From DAOUVR01 sp034430535 (GTDB taxonomy: Bacteria; Chloroflexota; Dehalococcoidia; E44-bin15): a DNA stretch of 48,745 nt. This document shows, piece by piece, positions 1 through 8,956 of the stretch. The notes under the pieces are model-generated. The model was not told the origin of the DNA. It worked only from the letters and a program-made list of their open reading frames with translations, and made no database searches. Every line of letters begins with the position of its first letter. Positions within the stretch are counted from its first letter, which is position 1. The stretch is from assembly GCA_964443325.1 (NCBI GenBank), contig CAYUCL010000013.1, forward strand, positions 1-48,745. Reading direction: 5' to 3'. The translations under genes and the position numbers were made by a program.

Positions 1-57
1 GGATGACATTTTCCCAGAACAGTTAGACGGTGACAAAATCGTAGAACATCAACAAGC

Positions 58-148
58 TATTGACAAACCATTGACAACTCCTGCCTTTACATGCATAATC
101 GAATGCTATTGACAAACTATTGACAATTGATACTTAAATGTGCATAAT
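58..148 (+). promoter_or_regulatory. Two tandem sigma70-type promoters on a 49-bp imperfect duplication
   Basis: Two promoters match the same pattern: TTGACA at 71-76 with CATAAT at 94-99, and TTGACA at 120-125 with CATAAT at 143-148, each with a 17-base spacer. An extra TTGACA lies exactly 11 bases upstream of each -35 box (60-65 and 109-114). All three elements recur at an offset of 49 bases, so the unit is a tandem duplication. They point into the GGDEF/HD-GYP gene starting at 193. The doubled TTGACA one helical turn apart could also be a regulator site. Confidence 0.7.
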
Positions 149-192
149 TAACTACTACAGCTACATAAGAGGCGTAAAAGGCAATAAATGAG

Positions 193-2712
193 ATGAACAT
201 CTCTGTTGTAATCATTTCTATAGTAATACCACTTCTCAGCTTCATTGCCTATTGTGGTTTGCTTGTAGTCATCCTGCGCCGCCGCCTGCAGAGGGTGCAC
301 AAGACATTCGCGGTATACGTCACTACACTGGCTTTATGGGGCCTTGTTTCCTTCTTCATATATTCCGGTTTCTTCCCAGAACATACACTTTTGCTGTACC
401 AGTTGATGGGCATCGTCCTGCTGGTGCTGATAGCTTCTTACTACCACTTCTTGCGCGCTTTCATGAACAAGCCCGCGGGGATCGGGGCAAAGCTCGCCTA
501 TGGGATTGCGGCAATAACCATTCCTTTAGCTTTCACCGGCCACCTGATAGAGAGCGCCCATATTAGCGATGGACTTCCAGTCGTAAGCTACGGCATCCTC
601 TTTTATCCGCTTGCTGTGGTCAGTATCTTGCTTTTGTGCTCAGTGATATTCTCGCTAATTCGACAGTACAGGCGCCTGAAGGATGCTCTTGCCCGTAGCA
701 GAAGTGCCTATATATTAATCGGCTTCGCCGTGGTGATGGCTTTTTTCATAACCAATTTCATACCTCCGCTGTCTAAGTACCCTCTGGCCAACTTCGGCAA
801 CATAGTAAATGCCTTCATCATCACCTATGCCATCCAGAGATACCAGCTACTTGACATCAGGCTGGTTTCGCGAAGGGGGCTAGTGTTCGGCATCCTGGTC
901 GTCGTTGTCATCGCAATATATATAGGCCTGGCCAATCTTATCGGTATGTATGCCCAAGTCTTGCCAGTTTACACTGTTATTCTGGCAACAGCACTGACAG
1001 GATTCCTGGTAGCCGTATTCTTCCGTCCTGTGACCAGGAAGACCCAAGAACTGGTGGACCGGCGGTTCTTCGGTAAGACCTACGACTATCGCCAATTTCT
1101 GCTCAGCTACAGTGATAAGATGAGCAACATCCTCAACATAGATGAACTGGCGGAAAACATGCTAGACCCCATAACAAAGGCACTGCACACTAGAGAAGCC
1201 AGCCTCCTGCTCCCCGATACCGAGAGTGGCGATTTCACTACCAGGTTTGCTCAACGAGCCGACGGTGAGAAGCCGGCGGCTGACCCACATTTACGAAAGG
1301 ATAATCCCATCCTGACCTGGCTGGCTAAGGAGGGCAAGCCACTCAATGTAGATTCTATAGATACTATCCCCGAACTTAAGGGATTATGGAAAGATGAGAG
1401 ACATCACCTCATCAACTCCGAATCAGAGTTGCTGTTGCCGATAAGGAGCAGGGGCAGGCTGGTTGGCGTCCTGGCGCTGACAGGGAGGAAGTCAGATAGC
1501 CCTTATTATACCGAGGATGTAAGCTTGCTAATAACCATGGCTAATGAGGCAGGGATAGTAATAGACAACGCCCTTGTCTATTCTGACGCCATCTTAAGGG
1601 CCCACACCGATGGGCTGACTGGATTATTCAATCACCGCTACTTCCACGAGCGACTTGATGAAGAGATCTCAAGAAGCTCTCGCTTCGGCACCGCACTTTC
1701 GCTGATAATGATGGATCTTGACCTCTTCAAACCATATAACGACATTTACGGCCATGTAGCTGGAGATGAAGTCCTCAGGCAAATAGGGCAGTCTATCAGA
1801 CACTCTGTTAGAGGTATCGACATTTCCTGTCGCTATGGGGGGGAGGAGTTTACCATCATTCTGCCCGAGACGCGCTTAGATGACGCCTATACTGTAGCCG
1901 AAAGAATCCGCAAGACAATAGAACTGGAAATGTTCACCAAGCAGATTCCACTGACGGCTAGCTTGGGCATAGCCTCATGGCCTACTGATGGGGTGACTAA
2001 GGAAGAACTTATCGCTTGCGCCGATGGCGCTATGTACCTCGCCAAGGCAATGGGCAGAAACCAGACCTGTCTGTCTACTGAGGTGGTATCTACCGAGGCG
2101 CCGCTATCGAAGACGGACGGTAAGGCAACCCAAGAAATCCTTGGCATGGTCTACGCCCTAGCCGCCGCCGTTGACGCCAAGGACCACTATACCTATGGGC
2201 ACTCTAAGAAGGTGGCTCAAAGCTCTATCGCACTTGCTGAGGCCCTTGATTTGCCCCCAGCGAAGATAGCCACCATTCGCGCCACCGCCATGCTACATGA
2301 CATCGGCAAGATTGGTATCCCCGACGAAACTCTCACCAAACCGGACACCCTCAACGATGAGGAGTGGAAACTGCTACGAACCCACCCTCTGATGGGAGCC
2401 CAAATCATCAGACACGTCCCTGACCTAGCCAACTGTGTGCCTGGCATTCAACACCACCACGAGCGGTGGGATGGCACTGGCTACCCTTCCGGTCTGAAAG
2501 GCGAGAATATTCCTCTCGATGCTCGCATTTTAGCAATAGCCGATGCCTACGCCGCAATGACCTCAATACGCCCTTACCGCAAGGCCATGTCCCTCAAAGA
2601 CGCACTAGAAGAACTAAAACGGAGCGCTGGGACACAACTTGACCCCAAACTGACCGAGCTTTTCGTCAGCATCACCGAGGCATCCTTATCACATAAGCTG
2701 GAGACGCAATAG
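193..2712 (+). CDS. Membrane GAF-GGDEF-HD-GYP cyclic-di-GMP signalling protein
   Basis: An 839-residue protein predicted both to make and to degrade cyclic di-GMP at the membrane. The first ~245 residues hold about seven hydrophobic helices, like the 7TM sensor regions of some histidine kinases. A GAF-like region follows (~300-460). The GGDEF domain has an intact active-site loop GGEEF at 549-553, preceded at the correct spacing by RGID at 540-543, which fits the RxxD product-inhibition site. The C-terminal HD-GYP domain keeps HD at 702-703 and the HHERWDGTGYP segment near 755-765, so a phosphodiesterase is also plausible. Start is the ATG at 193; the ATG at 187 stops after two codons, and the ribosome site is weak. 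It stands alone behind two tandem promoters. Which activity dominates cannot be told from sequence. Confidence 0.88.
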   Translation: MNISVVIISIVIPLLSFIAYCGLLVVILRRRLQRVHKTFAVYVTTLALWGLVSFFIYSGFFPEHTLLLYQLMGIVLLVLIASYYHFLRAFMNKPAGIGAKLAYGIAAITIPLAFTGHLIESAHISDGLPVVSYGILFYPLAVVSILLLCSVIFSLIRQYRRLKDALARSRSAYILIGFAVVMAFFITNFIPPLSKYPLANFGNIVNAFIITYAIQRYQLLDIRLVSRRGLVFGILVVVVIAIYIGLANLIGMYAQVLPVYTVILATALTGFLVAVFFRPVTRKTQELVDRRFFGKTYDYRQFLLSYSDKMSNILNIDELAENMLDPITKALHTREASLLLPDTESGDFTTRFAQRADGEKPAADPHLRKDNPILTWLAKEGKPLNVDSIDTIPELKGLWKDERHHLINSESELLLPIRSRGRLVGVLALTGRKSDSPYYTEDVSLLITMANEAGIVIDNALVYSDAILRAHTDGLTGLFNHRYFHERLDEEISRSSRFGTALSLIMMDLDLFKPYNDIYGHVAGDEVLRQIGQSIRHSVRGIDISCRYGGEEFTIILPETRLDDAYTVAERIRKTIELEMFTKQIPLTASLGIASWPTDGVTKEELIACADGAMYLAKAMGRNQTCLSTEVVSTEAPLSKTDGKATQEILGMVYALAAAVDAKDHYTYGHSKKVAQSSIALAEALDLPPAKIATIRATAMLHDIGKIGIPDETLTKPDTLNDEEWKLLRTHPLMGAQIIRHVPDLANCVPGIQHHHERWDGTGYPSGLKGENIPLDARILAIADAYAAMTSIRPYRKAMSLKDALEELKRSAGTQLDPKLTELFVSITEASLSHKLETQ

Positions 2713-3070
2713 AACCGCTGTGTTAGCTACCAGTTACGATGAGATTGCCTAACCCTTAACCCCTTGCCTATTTGAAACACAATCAAAAACATGAACTGGC
2801 TTTTGTTTTTCCCCAGGCAGTGATATTTTGCAGACAGCAATAAGCATATAAGAAAACGCCGTCATGATCCGATCAGGGAATCGTTGAAACAACCGCGTGC
2901 AAGTATGATAGAATAGATTATGGTCATCCGTAGGTTAACGAAGACCTTGTAATAGGAGGTTAACAAGATATCAAGTCCGAAAGGCGAAAGCTTAGCATTG
3001 TTAGGAGCGGATATCCAGCAACAGCTCGGACACCAGAGTAGACTGACAACAGCTCGATAGGAGGGGATAC
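2713..3070. other. Intergenic leader upstream of sufC
   Basis: No convincing gene. It holds the candidate suf promoter (2884-2914), a strong AGGAGG-like motif near 2956 with no start codon after it, and possible leader structure: GTCCGA at 2975-2980 can pair with TCGGAC at 3026-3031. A 10-base direct repeat, CAACAGCTCG, occurs at 3019-3028 and 3047-3056. I do not recognise a known riboswitch. Confidence 0.4.
2884..2914 (+). promoter_or_regulatory. Candidate promoter of the suf pair
   Basis: TTGAAA at 2884-2889 and TAGAAT at 2909-2914, with TG one base upstream of the -10 box (extended -10). The 19-base spacer is longer than ideal, so this is tentative. It would give a leader of about 150 bases before sufC. 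Confidence 0.35.
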
Positions 3071-3805
3071 ATGTTGGAGATTAACCATCTATCCGTAGCG
3101 GTCGAGGATAAGGAAATTGTGCATGATCTGAGTTTCAGTATCAAACCAGGCGAGACCCATGTCCTGTTTGGTCCCAACGGCAGCGGAAAAACTACGTTGC
3201 TAATGGCACTAATGGGTGCCCCTAGATACCATATAACCAAGGGCAGCATCATCTTTAAGGGCAAGGATATAGTGGAGTTATCTATGGATGAGAGAGCTCG
3301 CCTGGGAATCGGCATGTCTCTCCAAAGACCGCCGGTTGTTCGTGGGGTGAAAACTCGTGACATGGTTGCTGCCTGTATTGGGGAAGAGACAAGCGAGGAA
3401 ACCATAGCCAGAATAGCAGAGGAAGCCAAAATGGGTGATCTAATAGACAGGGATATAAACTATGGATTCTCTGGCGGCGAGATAAAACGCTCGGAGCTTA
3501 TGCAGTTAATAGCTCAACAACCAGACCTAGCTTTACTTGACGAGCCTGAGTCTGGCGTTGACCTGGTAAATATCGCCCTAATCGGTGAGCTGATAAACGA
3601 GCTTCTGCAGAAAGAATACCATATAAAAGATCGAACGCGTAGCGGCCTTGTTATCACCCATACAGGCCATATATTGGAATATGTAAATGCCCGCACCGGC
3701 TACGTTATGATCAATGGCACGATAGTCTGTGAGGCAGATCCTCATGAGATTCTAGGGGTTATTAAAGAGAAAGGCTATGAGGAATGCAGGAAATGCCTGG
3801 AATAG
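3071..3805 (+). CDS. sufC: SufC-type Fe-S cluster assembly ATPase
   Basis: A 244-residue ABC-type ATPase of the SUF pathway that energises cluster assembly on a SufB/SufD scaffold in the cytoplasm. Visible motifs are Walker A GPNGSGKTT (34-42), ABC signature FSGGE (133-137), Walker B LALLDEPESGVD (153-164) and the H-loop THTGH (196-200). Length and motifs fit SufC rather than a transporter ATPase; the FSGGEIKRSE segment is typical. A strong ribosome site (AGGAGG) precedes ATG 3071. It overlaps the downstream sufB-like gene by 22 bases, so the two are probably translationally coupled. No sufS, sufU, sufA or separate sufD is adjacent. Confidence 0.93.
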   Translation: MLEINHLSVAVEDKEIVHDLSFSIKPGETHVLFGPNGSGKTTLLMALMGAPRYHITKGSIIFKGKDIVELSMDERARLGIGMSLQRPPVVRGVKTRDMVAACIGEETSEETIARIAEEAKMGDLIDRDINYGFSGGEIKRSELMQLIAQQPDLALLDEPESGVDLVNIALIGELINELLQKEYHIKDRTRSGLVITHTGHILEYVNARTGYVMINGTIVCEADPHEILGVIKEKGYEECRKCLE

Positions 3806-5028
3806 AGTCTGCCAAAACCACCAGGGATAGGGCTAAAGCAGCATTGTCCAAGCGAGCGCCTCTTAGTGAGGATATCAATCTCGACAAATATGCTCACTCG
3901 TCAGACGAATTGCCCTACCAGGATGACCCATCACAACTGCCAATTGAGACCAAACAGCAAATGATAGATGTCGGGGTTACACTGGATAACAACAGCCAGC
4001 GCTCAGGAACCATCATCCAGATGGACCATTCCATCATACATAGCCTAGCAACACAAGAGGGCATCGAGGTGATGGGCACTAACCAGGCCCTTGATAAATA
4101 TGATTGGCTGTCTGACTATTGTTGGAAAGCGGTAGCTGTGGACACCGACAAATATACTGCTCATGTAGAGCTTAATCAGAGTAACGGCTACTTTATCAGA
4201 GCCCTGCCCGGTCACAAGACAGTATACCCCGTTCAAGCTTGCCTTTACCTGGCCAGAGGTAACCTTGCACAGAATGTCCACAACATCATTATTGCTGAAG
4301 AAGGTTCCGAGTTACATATCATTACTGGCTGCACTACAGCTCCTGGAAATGAACCAGGACTACACCTGGGGGTTTCTGAGTTTTACATTAAGCGAGGGGC
4401 CAAGGTTAGCTTCACTATGATACATAACTGGACACAGGAGACAGGGGTGCGACCTCGTACCAGTATAATTGTCGAAGAATATGGTATGTTCCTTAGCAAC
4501 TACGTAATTATGAAGCCAGTTCAATCGCTGCAAACAAGCCCTCTGGCGAGATGTGTCGGGGACAATGCGGTAGTAAGGTTTAACAACATCCTGGTTGCAC
4601 CACGCGGCTCTACCATGGACCTAGGGTCTCGAGTCATCCTTGATGCCAAAGGAGCAAAGACCGAGATAATATCACGGGCTATTACCACGGGGGGAGATAT
4701 TATCGCTCGAGGTTACATAGAAGGCAATGCCCCGGAAGTTAAAGGGCATCTTGAGTGCCGCGGCCTGATTCTAGGGGAAGAGGGCGTGATTCATGCGATA
4801 CCGGAACTGAAGGGGTCATTAGCTGGTATAGACCTATCTCATGAGGCTGCTGTAGGCAAGATAGCTGAAGAGGAAGTGGAATACCTAATGATGCGAGGTT
4901 TAACACGCGACGAGGCCACAGCCACCATAGTGAGAGGTTTCCTCAGGGTAGACATCGAGGGGCTGCCGCCACAGCTAAATCTTGAGTTGCAGCGAGCTAT
5001 AGAATCCAGCCAAGAGGACGCCATGTAG
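3784..5028 (+). CDS. sufB: SufB/SufD-family Fe-S cluster scaffold protein
   Basis: A 414-residue SufB/SufD-family scaffold and partner of SufC. The C-terminal core shows the family signatures GHLECRGLILGEEG, then LSHEAAVGKI, then YLMMRGLTRDEA and IVRGFL. The Cys of the HLEC motif is a candidate cluster ligand. The protein is shorter than typical SufB (~470 residues) and there is one scaffold gene rather than a sufB/sufD pair. That matches the minimal two-gene SufBC arrangement known from archaea and some anaerobic bacteria. ATG 3784 lies inside the end of sufC; ATG 3793 is an alternative. The cysteine desulfurase must be encoded elsewhere, or sulfide may be used directly. Confidence 0.88.
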   Translation: MQEMPGIESAKTTRDRAKAALSKRAPLSEDINLDKYAHSSDELPYQDDPSQLPIETKQQMIDVGVTLDNNSQRSGTIIQMDHSIIHSLATQEGIEVMGTNQALDKYDWLSDYCWKAVAVDTDKYTAHVELNQSNGYFIRALPGHKTVYPVQACLYLARGNLAQNVHNIIIAEEGSELHIITGCTTAPGNEPGLHLGVSEFYIKRGAKVSFTMIHNWTQETGVRPRTSIIVEEYGMFLSNYVIMKPVQSLQTSPLARCVGDNAVVRFNNILVAPRGSTMDLGSRVILDAKGAKTEIISRAITTGGDIIARGYIEGNAPEVKGHLECRGLILGEEGVIHAIPELKGSLAGIDLSHEAAVGKIAEEEVEYLMMRGLTRDEATATIVRGFLRVDIEGLPPQLNLELQRAIESSQEDAM

Positions 5029-5246
5029 AGAGGTCGCTATAAGGCGGCCCACGAATTGCAGACCTTGAGGCTCTTCGCATCCTATCTGCTCATATAGGAA
5101 AGCCGTTAGTCGACCTTGCGGAGTTCTACTCAGGTAACGAAATCCAAGACCAAGAAAACGTTCTTTCATATGACTGCGTGAGCTGGAATGCTCCTGCCAG
5201 CGCTTGGAAGCGTGGTTCCTCCCGGGCAAACCTTGAGTGTGACGAA

Positions 5247-5283
5247 AGTCGTATATCAATTCACTGAGAGTCGTAGAATTGAT
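5247..5283 (+). promoter_or_regulatory. Inverted repeat upstream of the SHOCT/P-ATPase locus
   Basis: ATCAATTC (5255-5262) and GAATTGAT (5276-5283) form a perfect 8-bp inverted repeat with centres 21 bases apart, two helical turns. A direct repeat AGTCGTA (5247-5253 and 5269-5275) overlaps it, and a TAGAAT -10-like hexamer falls at 5274-5279. This looks like an operator for a dimeric repressor of the downstream metal locus. It does not match the copper-repressor boxes I know. Confidence 0.35.
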
Positions 5284-5314
5284 TATATGAAAGAACTGGC
5301 CGGAGGTGGCAGAA

Positions 5315-5545
5315 ATGATGTGGTATATGCCTGGGATGAACTGGTGGATGGTTGTCAGCGGTGTCTTCGTGTTTATCTTCTTTGTGGCTATGGGCGCGTT
5401 GGCTGTTTGGGTGGTGAGACAGGTGACCGGGCGCAGCACCACAAGGACGGGTAGAGCGCTGGATATCGCCAAGGAGCGCTATGCCCGGGGCGAGATATCC
5501 AAAGAGGAATTCTACCTCCTTAGGAAGGATCTCGGCTCTAGCTGA
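5315..5545 (+). CDS. Small membrane protein with C-terminal SHOCT domain
   Basis: A 76-residue protein with an aromatic/Met-rich N-terminus, one hydrophobic helix (about residues 8-35) and a C-terminal SHOCT motif (LDIAKERYARGEISKEEFYLL). SHOCT is a short oligomerisation domain. Small SHOCT membrane proteins are often found next to heavy-metal P-ATPases, as here. I chose ATG 5315 because GGAGGT (5302-5307) sits 7 bases upstream; a GTG at 5306 in the same frame would overlap that ribosome site. Molecular role unknown. It is intact although the adjacent ATPase gene is broken. Confidence 0.75.
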   Translation: MMWYMPGMNWWMVVSGVFVFIFFVAMGALAVWVVRQVTGRSTTRTGRALDIAKERYARGEISKEEFYLLRKDLGSS

Positions 5546-5667
5546 GCGAGAGCATTGAAGCCCAAGGCAGGCCTGGCAAACTGGACCTTGGCGCTAGAGC
5601 TATTTATCCCGGCAAGGTCAGGGTGCAGTAGCCATGCTTTGGCTGCTTGAAACAAATGAGGGAAGCT

Positions 5668-8177
5668 ATGGCTGAAAGATCCCACCCCCAGAATTTTAAG
5701 AAGACGCGCATCCACATCACCGGAATGATGTGCACTACATGTGCCGCTACCATAGAGAAGGCGCTTTTTGAGACGCCCGGTGTGGAGCAGGTCAACATTA
5801 ATTTCGCCTCGGAGAAGGCTTCTGTAAAATATGATCCCGCCAAGGTAGACCTTGCCAAACTCGAATACACCATCTCACAGTTAGGCTATGGGGTCGTAAC
5901 CAACAAGTCCATATTCCCTGTAGGCGGCATGACGTGTGCCTCCTGTGTCGCCCGGGTTGAGGATGCATTGTCTGGCGTGCCGGGGGTTGTTTCAGCCAGT
6001 GTCAATCTGGCTTCGGAGAAGGCTACCGTGGAGTACGCAAATGGGATGGATCTGGCTGAGCTGAGACGCGCGGTAAGAGACGCTGGCTATGAACTCGGCC
6101 CTGAGGTGCAGGTTCTGGAGGATGTGACCACTGCCTCCCAGCGGGAGAGTCGGGCCTTAAGGAATAGAGTCATTGTCGCTGCCGTCCTCGCCATATCGAT
6201 TATGGCTATAGGCTTTGGGACTTCGTTTGTCGGGAAGCCCTATCTACTATGGGTCTTGGCCACGCCGGTGCAATTCTGGGCCGGCTGGCGATTCTATCGG
6301 GGGGCATGGGGTGCCCTGAGGCATCGAACCACCGATATGAATACCCTGATCGCCGTTGGCACCTCAGCAGCTTACCTCTACAGCATGGTAGCAGTTCTCT
6401 CCCCTGGTCTTTTTGCCGCCGAAGGGCTAGCACTCCATCTATACTTCGATACCTCGGCGATGATTATCGCCTTGATTCTCCTCGGTCGCTTTCTAGAGGC
6501 TAGAGCCAGGGGGCAGACCTCAGGGGCAATAAAGAAGCTCATCGGCCTCAAGCCCAAAACTGCCCTTGTTATCCGCGACGGCGAGGAAAGGGAAATCCCT
6601 GCCGAAGATGTTCAGGTCGGTGACCTCATCCTGGTACGGCCGGGAGAGCGAGTGCCAGTGGATGGTATTGTTCGCCAGGGGTATTCCAGCATCGACGAGG
6701 CTATGGTTACCGGAGAGAGTATCCCTGTGGAGAAAAAGGTGGGTGATGAGGTCATCGGTGCCACTATTAACAAGACGGGCAGCTTTCAGTTCGAGGCGAC
6801 CAAGGTAGGTAAGGACACGACGCTGGCTCACATTGTCAAAATGGTAGAGGAAGCCCAGGGAAGCAAGGCTCCCATCCAGCGCCTGGCCGATGTCATCGCC
6901 AGCTACTTCGTGCCAGTGGTGATTGGTATTGCCATCGTAACCTTCATAATCTGGTATTTCGTGGGGCCAAATCCTGCCCTCACCTTCGCCTTCCTCAACT
7001 TTGTGGCGGTGCTAATTATCGCTTGTCCCTGCGCCCTGGGACTGGCGACCCCAACCGCTATTATGGTGGGCACGGGCAAAGGAGCCGAGCATGGCGTTCT
7101 AATCAGAAACGGGGAGGCTCTGGAGAGGTCTAATCAGATAGGCACGGTTCTCCTGAATAAGACAGGCACTCTGACACGTGGCGAGCCCGTGGTAACTGAT
7201 GTAATCGCCACACCTCCCTCCTCTGAGGAGGATGTTCTGCGGCTAGCAGCATCCGCTGAGCATGGCTCGGAGCATCCACTGGGCCAGGCGGTGCTCGAGG
7301 CTGCTCTGGCAAAAAGCTGGAAATACGCCCGGCATCAGACTTCAATGCTCTCCCTGGACAGGGTGTGGAAGCTTGGGTGGAAGACAGAAAACTCCTGCTC
7401 GGCAATATTGGGTTAATGAAGGAAAGAGGTTTTCCTCTAAACGGAATGGAGGGCGAAGCCAGCAAGCTATTTGCGGAAGGCAAGACCATCATGTTCCTCA
7501 GTGTGGACAGTCAGGTGGTGGGAATGATCGCCCTGGCTGATACCCTTAAGCCCAACAGCAAAGAGGCAGTGGAAGGGCTACACAAGATGGGCATTGAGAC
7601 AGTGATGCTTACCGGGGACAACCGGCGCACCGCTGAGGCTATCGCCCAGGAGGTGGGTATAGACCGTGTCTTGGCCGAGGTGCTCGCTGAACGGAAGGCA
7701 TCGGAGGTCCAGGGGCTACAGGATGAGGGGAAGACGGTGGCAATGGTTGGTGACGGCATTAACGATGCCCCTGCCTTGGCACAGGCCGACATAGGCATCG
7801 CTATCGGTACGGGCGCCGATGTCGCCATGGAAACCGGGGACATCACGCTGATTAGCGGCGATTTAAAGGGAATTGTAACAGCCATATCCTTGAGCAAGCG
7901 CACTATGAGGACCATCAAGCAGAACCTCTTCTGGGCTTTCGCCTACAACACTGCCCTGATCCCAGTGGCAGCCGGGGTCCTGTACTTGGCCTTCGGACAG
8001 ACCGGCGTCCCCTCGGGGCTACACTCCATTCTCGGAGACTATGGGTTCTTGAACCCAATCCTAGCGGCGGCAGCTACCAGCGAGTACAAGGGGAGGAAAT
8101 ACTACTTCTGCGCCGTTGGTTGCAAGAAGGCCTTCGACCAGAATCCAGAGAAGTACCTCAGTCAAGAAGGCGGGTAG
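5668..8177 (+). pseudogene. copA: Degenerate CopA-type P1B ATPase with C-terminal YHS remnant
   Basis: Originally a copper/silver-type P1B ATPase. Two N-terminal HMA domains bear CTTC (C22, C25) and CASC (C90, C93). The actuator TGES motif, the transport-site CPC (453-455) and the hinge GDGINDAP are present. Three lesions are visible. First, the reading frame breaks at an A5 run (7311-7315); adding one A restores continuous family-like sequence (AKKLEIRPASDFNALPGQG). Second, the invariant phosphorylated Asp of DKTGT is Asn (N497, codon AAT at 7156). Third, after FLNPILAAAA (~8071) the last membrane helix is missing and the sequence runs into the C-terminal half of a YHS metal-binding domain, ending SEYKGRKYYFCAVGCKKAF. 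The downstream frame stays open to 8177. Start ATG 5668 follows GAGGGA. Assembly error could explain the frameshift but not easily all three changes. Confidence 0.85.
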
Positions 8178-8240
8178 CCCTGTTCTTGATGTAGGGATCG
8201 ACTGGGTGCGGGAGCGCAAGGCTCACTTGCGCCTCCAATC

Positions 8241-8924
8241 CTACTCATCCTTGGGCGGATCCTGAGTACGCATAGAGGGCCGACGAACCCAAGCCGCCCT
8301 GTCCGCAACATCTCGGTCAAGTAATAAACGGTTGATTGCTACTCGCCTCCAACCCCCACACGGCGCCGACCGTTCGGCCAGCAGCCTCTTGGCAAGCAGC
8401 AACAGCAAGACCCCGACGAGGCATACAGTCAGTTGCCACGGTTCCCTCAAGCCGACACTGGACAAGGGCAGCGTCACCGCGGCGGCGAGTGCCCCCAGGG
8501 GCGAGTTCTTCAGAATCGCCAGAATCAGAACCCAAACGACGACAAATATTGCCAGTTCCCAGGGCGCAACGATGGCAAGGGCCCCGATCATGGTTGATAG
8601 GCCCCGACCCCCAGAGAAACGAAGGAAGATGGACCAGTTATGGCCGGCGATGGCAGCGAGGCCAACGACACCCTGCGCCCACATCGGGGAATGCAGCACA
8701 AGGGCAGCCACGGCAACTGGTGCCATACCCTTTGAGACATCGAAGATCCCTACCGGGACCACCGCCCAGCGAGCTACCGAGTGAAACACATTGGAGCCGC
8801 TAACCGTCCCACTGCCGTAGTCTCGTATATCTACCCCTTTAAGCAACCTGCCTGCTATATAGGAAGTTGGCACCGAGCCAAGAAGATAGGCACTTACGGT
8901 CAGTAGTATTACCCAGACTAACAT
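8241..8924 (-). CDS. plsY: PlsY-family glycerol-3-phosphate acyltransferase
   Basis: A 227-residue integral membrane protein of the PlsY family, which transfers acyl from acyl-phosphate to glycerol-3-phosphate in the first step of phospholipid synthesis. Family motifs are present but somewhat diverged: GSVPTSYI near the N-terminus, GSGTVSGSNV where GSGNIGATNV is usual, FDVSKG, and GHNWSIFLRFSGGRGLST in place of GHxFPxFLxFKGGKGVAT. About five to six hydrophobic helices are seen. The charged C-terminal tail of ~40 residues is longer than normal. It is the last gene of the minus-strand operon, 32 bases after the hydrolase. A variant acyltransferase or second PlsY paralogue is possible given the substitutions. 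Confidence 0.8.
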   Translation of the reverse strand: MLVWVILLTVSAYLLGSVPTSYIAGRLLKGVDIRDYGSGTVSGSNVFHSVARWAVVPVGIFDVSKGMAPVAVAALVLHSPMWAQGVVGLAAIAGHNWSIFLRFSGGRGLSTMIGALAIVAPWELAIFVVVWVLILAILKNSPLGALAAAVTLPLSSVGLREPWQLTVCLVGVLLLLLAKRLLAERSAPCGGWRRVAINRLLLDRDVADRAAWVRRPSMRTQDPPKDE

Positions 8925-8956
8925 AGGCTATATCACACGAACCTGCCGCCTGACTC

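Noticed and set aside
7300..7420. Programmed -1 frameshift in copA instead of a mutation
   Set aside because: E. coli copA does use programmed frameshifting, and an A-run is present. But the known site is near the N-terminal metal domain, the run here is only five A's in an unfavourable frame, and the catalytic Asp and last helix are also lost, so decay is the simpler reading.
8332..8803. Two overlapping plus-strand frames opposite plsY
   Set aside because: Arg/Pro/Ala-rich shadows of the plsY codons; no homology-like motifs.
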